Below are positions 57,709-64,000 of a stretch of DNA of 64,000 nt, piece by piece. The DNA is taken from assembly GCF_000299915.1 (NCBI RefSeq), contig NZ_AMRI01000016.1:38923-102922 (forward strand). Direction: 5' to 3'. The notes under the pieces are model-generated. The model ran no database searches. It was not told the DNA's origin and saw only the letters and a program-made list of their open reading frames with translations. The translations under genes were made by a program, and so were the position numbers. Numbering within the stretch: the first letter of the stretch is position 1; each line of letters opens with the position of its first letter. The DNA is from Gallaecimonas xiamenensis 3-C-1 (GTDB lineage Bacteria > Pseudomonadota > Gammaproteobacteria > Enterobacterales > Gallaecimonadaceae).

Positions 57709-59291
57709 ACTTGATTGAAGACCCGTGGATCCCCGCCATAAGGGCCGATGGCCGTCAGTGCCGGATAGCGCCCTGGCAGATCGCCGAAACCGACAACCCG
57801 GTCGTGGAATTGGCCGCCCCGCGTGCCGACTTCCAGGGCGCGCTCTACCAGTTTTTGATTGGTTTGCTGCAAACCGCCACGGCCCCAGAAGACAGCGAGC
57901 AGTGGAGCGATCTTTACCATGAGCCGCCTCTAGCAGATAAGCTGGCTTCAGCGTTTGGCGCTTTCGCCCCGGCTTTTGAGCTATTCAGTGAAGTGGGCAA
58001 ACCTGCCTTTTTACAGGATCTCACCTTGCAAGAAGGCGAGGCCAAAGGCATTGCCGGGCTATTGATTGATGCGCCCGGTGGCAAGACGGTTAAAGACAAC
58101 CTGGATTTTTTTATCAAGAGTGGTCAGGTCGAACAGCTTTGCCCAAGCTGCGCCGCCCAGGCGCTGTTTACCTTGCAAACTAATGCGCCTTCAGGAGGCG
58201 TTGGCCATCGGGTTGGACTGCGCGGCGGTGGCCCGCTAACCACGCTGTTAAAACCTGCTGGTGCTAGCACCTTGTGGCAAAAGCTGTGGCTCAATGTGCT
58301 CGACAGCAGCAACGGGCTGCAAAGCGCCAATACTGTGCTGAGTGCCGACATTTTCTCGTGGCTGGCGCCAACACGTGTATCGGATAAAACCGGCCAAGCC
58401 ACCTTTCCTGAAGAGGTAGCGCCACTGCAAATGTACTGGGGCATGCCACGGCGCATTCGCTTAGAGAAGCAACCTGGTTTTTGCCAATGCAGCCTCTGCG
58501 GTGGTGAAACCGAAAGCAGCGTCAGCCACTTCATTACCCGCAACTACGGCACCAACTATGACGGTGCCTGGCTGCACCCGTTAACCCCGTATCGTATTGA
58601 CCCGAAAAAAGAGCAACTACCGCTGTCACTCAAGGGGCAAAAAGGGGGGCTGAATTATCGCCATTGGTTGGGATTGGTACTCAGGGATGACGAGAACGGC
58701 GACCAGGCCGCCAAGGTGGTTCGCGATTTTCAGGCGACCAAAAGCGCCTTGCTGGATGCCGCCCAACCGTTGCAGCTGTGGTGCTTTGGCTACGACATGG
58801 ACAACATGAAAGCCCGCTGCTGGTATGAACACACCTTGCCGGTGATGCAGCTTGGCGCCTCCCAGGCAGAGTTAGTACAGCAATGGGCGCAGGTTTTGGT
58901 TAATTGTGCCCGTGAAAGTGCCCAGTTACTGCGCCAGCACATCAAGCAAGCCTGGTATCGGCGCCCCAAAGATGTGGGCGGGGATATTACTTTTATCGAT
59001 GCTGCGTTTTATCAGGCCACTACTGGTGATTTTTATAAGGCTTTGGCTGCCCTTGCCAGGCATAGCCAAAATGACACATCACCCCCGCAAGCACTTTATG
59101 AAGGCTGGTTCCACACCCTTAAAAGGGCGCTGGAAACGCAATTTGATCAGAGCGCGCTCAATGCCACCCCCGAAGCGATGGATCTTAAAAGAGTAATGGC
59201 CGCTAGGGCTGCGCTTTTTAAAAACTTTCATTCCAGCAAACAGATTAAACAAATAAAGCCGGCTAAACGCCCATTGAAGGAGACCGCTTGA
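57705..59291 (+). CDS. casA: Cascade large subunit Cas8e (CasA/Cse1)
   Basis: Recognises the PAM and recruits Cas3. It has 528 residues (502 in E. coli). It starts MNLIEDPWIPAI, the Cse1 hallmark, and contains CPSCAAQALFTLQTNAPSGG, GVGHRVGLRGGGPLTTLL and the C-terminal four-helix bundle. Two further cysteines (FCQCSLCGGETES) with CPSC could form a zinc site. The stop overlaps the casB start (TGATG). Confidence 0.94.
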   Translation: MNLIEDPWIPAIRADGRQCRIAPWQIAETDNPVVELAAPRADFQGALYQFLIGLLQTATAPEDSEQWSDLYHEPPLADKLASAFGAFAPAFELFSEVGKPAFLQDLTLQEGEAKGIAGLLIDAPGGKTVKDNLDFFIKSGQVEQLCPSCAAQALFTLQTNAPSGGVGHRVGLRGGGPLTTLLKPAGASTLWQKLWLNVLDSSNGLQSANTVLSADIFSWLAPTRVSDKTGQATFPEEVAPLQMYWGMPRRIRLEKQPGFCQCSLCGGETESSVSHFITRNYGTNYDGAWLHPLTPYRIDPKKEQLPLSLKGQKGGLNYRHWLGLVLRDDENGDQAAKVVRDFQATKSALLDAAQPLQLWCFGYDMDNMKARCWYEHTLPVMQLGASQAELVQQWAQVLVNCARESAQLLRQHIKQAWYRRPKDVGGDITFIDAAFYQATTGDFYKALAALARHSQNDTSPPQALYEGWFHTLKRALETQFDQSALNATPEAMDLKRVMAARAALFKNFHSSKQIKQIKPAKRPLKETA

Positions 59292-59800
59292 TGACCGAAC
59301 ACAACCTGCACGGCGCCAGCCCGGCGGCGCTTCGCCACTGGCATAGCGCACTAGACGGGCAGCGCGGGATGCGTGCCCAACTAAGGCGCATCGACCGCCC
59401 TGAGGATGTACTGCTCAGCGAAGCCTTCGCCGCTTTTTTAGCGCGTCTGCCGGAAAGCTGGCGCCATGAGCGGCACTTAATGGCCAGCGCCCTGGTGGCC
59501 TCGGCCTTGGCCTGGGTGCAACACGATGAGCAAACCAGCAGTTTTGCCAAGCAGCTCAAAGGCAAGGAGGAGCGCCCACTGATGAGCGATATGCGCTTTA
59601 AACAACTGTTAAAAAGCCGCACCCCAGAAGAGTTCTACCGCCGTTTGTTAAGGGCCATACGGCTCCTGAAAGGGCAGGTGAATGTGCTGTCACTGACCGC
59701 CGATATTTTGCAGTGGTACCAAGAGTTTACCCAAGGCCCCGAGCGTAACCCGGTTAACCGCCTGGCTGTTAAATGGGCGCGGGATTACTACGCCGCCTGA
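59291..59800 (+). CDS. casB: Cascade small subunit Cas11 (CasB/Cse2)
   Basis: A 169-residue all-helical protein (160 in E. coli) that stabilises the R-loop as a dimer in Cascade. It ends VNRLAVKWARDYYAA, in line with the family C-terminus WARDYY. The fold residues LMSDMRFKQLLKSRTPEEFYRRLLRAIRLL (quoted in part: RFKQLLKSRTPEEFYRRLL) are typical. ATG 59291 overlaps the cas8e stop; a TTG one codon earlier is possible. Confidence 0.92.
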   Translation: MTEHNLHGASPAALRHWHSALDGQRGMRAQLRRIDRPEDVLLSEAFAAFLARLPESWRHERHLMASALVASALAWVQHDEQTSSFAKQLKGKEERPLMSDMRFKQLLKSRTPEEFYRRLLRAIRLLKGQVNVLSLTADILQWYQEFTQGPERNPVNRLAVKWARDYYAA

Positions 59801-59834
59801 TAACCAACAACCTCATTTTATTAAGGACAAAACC

Positions 59835-60914
59835 ATGAGCCGTTTTCTTCAACTGCACCTTTTAACCAGCTACCCGCCTGCCAACCTCAACCGTGACGAT
59901 CAAGGCAGGCCAAAAACCGCCAGAATGGGCGGCGTTGAGCGCCTACGAGTATCCTCACAAAGCCTTAAGCGCCACTGGCGCACTTCTGAGCTTTTCCAGC
60001 AAGCGCTGGCAGGCCATGTGGGGGTGCGCACCAAAATGCTGGGCCGCGGCGTTTACGACAAACTGGTTGCAGCCGGTATCAAGGAAAAGCAAGCCAATGA
60101 GTGGGCCCAGGCCATTGCCGGTGTATTTGGTAAAAGCAAAAAGGCCAGCAAAGATAAACCGCTATTGGAGCTGGAAATTGAGCAGCTAGTGCACATTAGT
60201 GGTGACGAACAAGCCGCCATTGATGCATTGGTGGCGACCCTCATTGATGCACAAAGATCGCCCGAAGACGAAGAGTTAGAGCTGCTGCGTCATAACACCA
60301 GCGCTGCCGATGTGGCGCTATTTGGCCGAATGCTGGCTTCCAAACCGGCCTACAACATCGAGGCTGCCTGCCAGGTCGCTCATGCGCTGAGCGTACATCC
60401 GGTAGTGATTGAAGACGACTACTTCACTGCCGTTGACGATCTCAACGATGGCCAGGAGGACAGCGGTTCGTCGCACATTGGCGAAACAGGCTTTGCCGCA
60501 GGTCTTTTCTATAGCTATCTGTGCATTAACCGCGAACAGCTTATCGATAACCTGGGTGGCGATGTGGCCTTGGCTGATAAGGCCATAGCTGCACTCATTG
60601 AAGCTGCCGTCAAAGTGGCACCTTCGGGTAAACAAAACAGCTTTGCCCAGCAAGGCTATGCCAGCTATGTGCTTGCCGAAATGGGCGAGCAGCAACCTCG
60701 TTCACTCTCCGCCGCTTTCCTAAAACCGGTTGAACCCAAAGGCTGGCAGGAGACCGACTACCTGGCGCAGGCCATTGAGCAACTGCAAAACCAGTACACC
60801 AAGTTCGACAAAGCCTATGGCCAGTGTGCCACGGCGCGCTATGAGCTGAATGTTAATGCCGAGCAGGGCACCTTTGCGGCCTTACTGGATTTTGTGGCCA
60901 GCGCTAACCATTAA
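59835..60914 (+). CDS. casC: Cascade backbone subunit Cas7 (CasC/Cse4)
   Basis: Six copies bind the crRNA spacer. The protein has 359 residues (363 in E. coli). It starts FLQLHLLTSYPPANLNRDD and contains RLRVSSQSLKRHWR, LFGRMLASKPAYNIEAACQ and AHALSVHP, all Cas7e signatures. It is preceded by a 34-base gap with AAGGAC as ribosome site. Confidence 0.95.
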   Translation: MSRFLQLHLLTSYPPANLNRDDQGRPKTARMGGVERLRVSSQSLKRHWRTSELFQQALAGHVGVRTKMLGRGVYDKLVAAGIKEKQANEWAQAIAGVFGKSKKASKDKPLLELEIEQLVHISGDEQAAIDALVATLIDAQRSPEDEELELLRHNTSAADVALFGRMLASKPAYNIEAACQVAHALSVHPVVIEDDYFTAVDDLNDGQEDSGSSHIGETGFAAGLFYSYLCINREQLIDNLGGDVALADKAIAALIEAAVKVAPSGKQNSFAQQGYASYVLAEMGEQQPRSLSAAFLKPVEPKGWQETDYLAQAIEQLQNQYTKFDKAYGQCATARYELNVNAEQGTFAALLDFVASANH

Positions 60915-60925
60915 CGGAGGCGAAC

Positions 60926-61654
60926 ATGGACTATCTCGTCTTTCGGCTTTACGGCCCCATGGCCAGTTGGGGGGATATCGCCATTGGCGAATCGCGCCAC
61001 AGCCATCCGGGCCCTACCAAGGCGGCTGTGATGGGGTTAGTGGCTGCGGCGCTCGGTATCAAGCGTGAGCAGGAGGCGCAGCACCAGGCGCTAAACCGTG
61101 GTTACCAAATGGCCACCGCTGTGCAGCCTGGGCAACTCCTTCGGGACTATCACACGGTGCAGGCTCCCGACAGTGTCGGCAAGTTTCGCTATCGCACCCG
61201 CCGCGATGAACTCATCTTGGGTAAAGAGCGGCTAGGTACGGTGTTATCGGCCAGGGAGTATCGCACCGATGCCGAAGCTTGGGTGGCGCTAAAGCCTGCT
61301 AGCGACGCGCCATTTTCACTGGACGCCTTGGCTAATGCCTTGAATAACCCTGTGTTTGTCCCTTATTTGGGGCGTAAAGCCTGCCCACTGGCGGCGCCGA
61401 TGGAACCGCAATGTGTTGCGGCAGACAATTTTAGTGGAGCCTTTGCCGCTTTTAAGCCGGTCGTCACGGCGTTTGCGCCAGCAGACGGCTTAACCGAGCA
61501 TTACTGGGAAGGCGAACTCAGCGACTTTTGCGATGACCCCGCCCAGCACCAGCAAACACTGCAAATCGTTGTGCATGACAAACTGCTGTCACGCCAGCGC
61601 TGGCAATTTGCCCCTCGTCATCTCTATCACCTGTCGACCATGGAGGTGGGCTGA
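60926..61654 (+). CDS. casD: Cascade subunit Cas5 (CasD)
   Basis: A 242-residue RAMP protein (224 in E. coli) that caps the 5-prime handle of the crRNA. It starts YLVFRLYGPMASWGDIAIGE and contains RHSHPGPTKAAVMGLVAAAL and VLSAREYRTDAEAW, typical of Cas5e. The stop overlaps cas6e (TGATG). AGGCGA serves as the ribosome site. Confidence 0.94.
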   Translation: MDYLVFRLYGPMASWGDIAIGESRHSHPGPTKAAVMGLVAAALGIKREQEAQHQALNRGYQMATAVQPGQLLRDYHTVQAPDSVGKFRYRTRRDELILGKERLGTVLSAREYRTDAEAWVALKPASDAPFSLDALANALNNPVFVPYLGRKACPLAAPMEPQCVAADNFSGAFAAFKPVVTAFAPADGLTEHYWEGELSDFCDDPAQHQQTLQIVVHDKLLSRQRWQFAPRHLYHLSTMEVG

Positions 61655-62535
61655 TGTATCTCTCCCGAGTGACCTTCAAGCCGGATATTGCCGAAAATAC
61701 TCAACTGACCAAAGTGTTAGAGGCCAATACCTACGGTTACCACCAACTGCTTTGGGATCTGTTTGCCCAGAAAAAACGCGACTTTCTATACCGAGCCGAG
61801 TTTGCGCAAGAGCAGTTGCCTGATCGCAGTGCGGTGCGTGCTCAGCCACTCTTTTATGTTTTATCAAAAACAAAGCCAGCGGCAGATTCACCGCTTTTTA
61901 GAGTAGAGAGCAAAGCCTTTTCACCGGAGTTAACCGCCGGCAAGCGTTTGAATTTTCGCCTCAGAGCCAACCCGGTTGTGACCAAAAACGGCAAACGCCA
62001 TGATTTGGTGATGGACGAACAGGTTGCCTTTTCTCAGCGCATCGTCAGCGCTCTCGGTGAAGTGCCTGCTGAACGTAAAGCTGAGCTTCGCTTGCAGTTA
62101 AGTCAGCCCAAGCTGCAAGCGCGGCTACAAGACTGGCTGCAAACCTATCTGCATAATAGCCGCTATTTTGCCGTAAGCGAGCAACTGGCTACCGCCAAAT
62201 TACTGGAACTCGCTACCCAGGAAGCGGTGTCCAGGCGTTTGCAGCAATGGCTATGTCAAAACCCGAGTCGTGAGGGTATCGCCAGTATTGCCACGCACCT
62301 CGTTGAAGATGAAATGAGCGAACAGGCCTGCGAAGTCGCCAGTTTTCAGTGGCAGGCCTATCAGGCCCATTCCATTGCTCCCAAAGGCCCCAAGGCCCAG
62401 TTCCGTTCGGTAGATATGCAAGGCGAACTGGTTGTTAACGAGCCGGAGCGTTTCCTAGAGATGCTCATTAAAGGCATTGGGCCAGCCAAAGGTTTTGGCT
62501 GCGGTTTGATGTTGGTAAAAACAGCATCAATGTAA
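61654..62535 (+). CDS. casE: crRNA endoribonuclease Cas6e (CasE/Cse3), extended form
   Basis: Cleaves pre-crRNA at the 3-prime base of the repeat hairpin and stays on the crRNA. It is 293 residues against about 200 in E. coli. Family ends are clear: MYLSRVTF at the start, the likely active-site His30 in YGYHQLLWDLF, FRLRANPVVTKNGKRHDLVM at about 101-120, and the glycine-rich loop GIGPAKGFGCGLMLV at the end. The extra length falls between about 122 and 225 and is mostly charged helix (AERKAELRLQLSQPKLQARL). I think it is an insertion rather than a fusion to a known domain. Confidence 0.92.
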   Translation: MYLSRVTFKPDIAENTQLTKVLEANTYGYHQLLWDLFAQKKRDFLYRAEFAQEQLPDRSAVRAQPLFYVLSKTKPAADSPLFRVESKAFSPELTAGKRLNFRLRANPVVTKNGKRHDLVMDEQVAFSQRIVSALGEVPAERKAELRLQLSQPKLQARLQDWLQTYLHNSRYFAVSEQLATAKLLELATQEAVSRRLQQWLCQNPSREGIASIATHLVEDEMSEQACEVASFQWQAYQAHSIAPKGPKAQFRSVDMQGELVVNEPERFLEMLIKGIGPAKGFGCGLMLVKTASM

Positions 62536-62545
62536 GGACACCGCC

Positions 62546-63758
<1,213 letters not shown>

Positions 63759-63853
63759 GTTAGTGCTCTTTAACAAAATGGATTTTGTGATAAAACCCTG
63801 GTGGATTTTTTAAGGCTGAAAAAGGCTTTAAAAAACAATACTATCCATTAAGA
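63759..63853 (+). promoter_or_regulatory. CRISPR leader
   Basis: An AT-rich 95-base stretch between cas2 and the first repeat. It contains TGGTGGATTTTTTAAGG, A-tracts and TTTAAAAAACAA, much like the E. coli I-E leader. It should hold the array promoter and IHF-dependent integration signals. I cannot fix a -10 with certainty (TACTAT near 63840 is a candidate). Confidence 0.8.
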
Positions 63854-64000
63854 GCGTTCCCCGTGCCCACGGGGATAAACCGGCCGCACTTCTGCGGCCT
63901 GGTTGTAATGCTCAGCGTTCCCCGTGCCCACGGGGATAAACCGCTGATGCGGATAGAGCAGGGCGCCGAAATGGGGCGTTCCCCGTGCCCACGGGGATAA
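63854..64000 (+). CRISPR. Type I-E CRISPR array, leader end (continues past window)
   Basis: Repeats of 29 bases, GCGTTCCCCG...ATAAACCG, at 63854-63882 and 63915-63943, and a third cut at 25 bases (63976-64000). All three are identical as far as visible. Two 32-base spacers lie between them (63883-63914 and 63944-63975). The repeat contains CCCCGTGCCCACGGGG, the hairpin that Cas6e cuts. The position next to cas2 marks these as the most recently acquired spacers. Confidence 0.98.

Noticed and set aside
57705..62535. A variant or novel effector module inside the cas operon
   Set aside because: All genes match canonical type I-E subunits in order and length except the Cas6e insertion; no extra gene is inserted.

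Overview
The window is chromosomal DNA of a GC-rich gammaproteobacterium. Evidence for this: the gene orders rlmD-relA-mazG-pyrG-eno, ftsB-ispD-ispF-truD-surE-pcm-yqaA-nlpD-rpoS with mutS, pncC-recA-recX-alaS-lysC-csrA-tRNA, and ffh-rpsP-rimM-trmD-rplS; BarA, RpoS, NlpD and CsrA are gammaproteobacterial; the tmRNA encodes the tag ANDENYALAA. It resembles a marine Alteromonadales-like genome (Gallaecimonas is my guess from memory, not established here).

Layout. 1-706: left edge, AT-rich, with the N-terminal part of a C5-cytosine DNA methyltransferase. 707-22261: a dense housekeeping block (barA; rlmD, relA, mazG; pyrG, eno; a TonB-like membrane protein, a diguanylate cyclase, a YfcG-like GST; the ftsB-to-rpoS cluster; convergent mutS). 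22300-25323: a glutarate/L-2-hydroxyglutarate catabolic module (csiR, glaH, lhgO). 25389-32334: pncC, SOS-controlled recA, recX, alaS, lysC, csrA, then one tRNA-Ser and four tRNA-Arg genes. 32390-37768: a 57-residue membrane protein, a dicarboxylate/amino-acid symporter, gshA, a cystathionine gamma-synthase-type enzyme, two tandem candidate sigma-E small RNAs, and a lysozyme-like lipoprotein. 37795-43500: yfjD- and ypjD-like genes, ffh, and the rpsP-rimM-trmD-rplS operon. 43550-52970: accessory metabolism and signalling (DUF1428, FAN1-like nuclease, penicillin-acylase family, GGDEF/EAL protein, raiA, RegB/RegA-type redox two-component pair, cytochrome b561, cytochrome c-prime). 53105-53465: ssrA, followed by a hairpin-rich stretch carrying degenerate copies of the ssrA 3-prime end. 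54084-64000: a WYL-domain regulator and a complete type I-E CRISPR-Cas operon (cas3, cas8e, cas11, cas7, cas5, cas6e, cas1, cas2), a leader and the first repeats of an array that runs out of the window.

How parts work together. BarA and CsrA belong to the same global carbon-storage circuit. RelA and RpoS are stress-response partners. The recA promoter carries a LexA operator overlapping its -10. Glutarate is hydroxylated by GlaH and oxidised by LhgO. An FNR/Anr-type site sits between raiA and the regBA genes. In the I-E module, Cas8e/Cas11/Cas7/Cas5/Cas6e form Cascade, Cas3 degrades the target, and Cas1/Cas2 add spacers.

The most novel signal I find is not the CRISPR system, which is canonical apart from a long Cas6e. 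It is a pair of tandem paralogous elements at 36919-37122, minus strand. Each has a GAACTT-N16-TCTA sigma-E-like promoter, about 64 transcribed bases with a shared TTTTCATGT seed, and an intrinsic terminator. They lie near gshA, where MicA lies in Escherichia coli.
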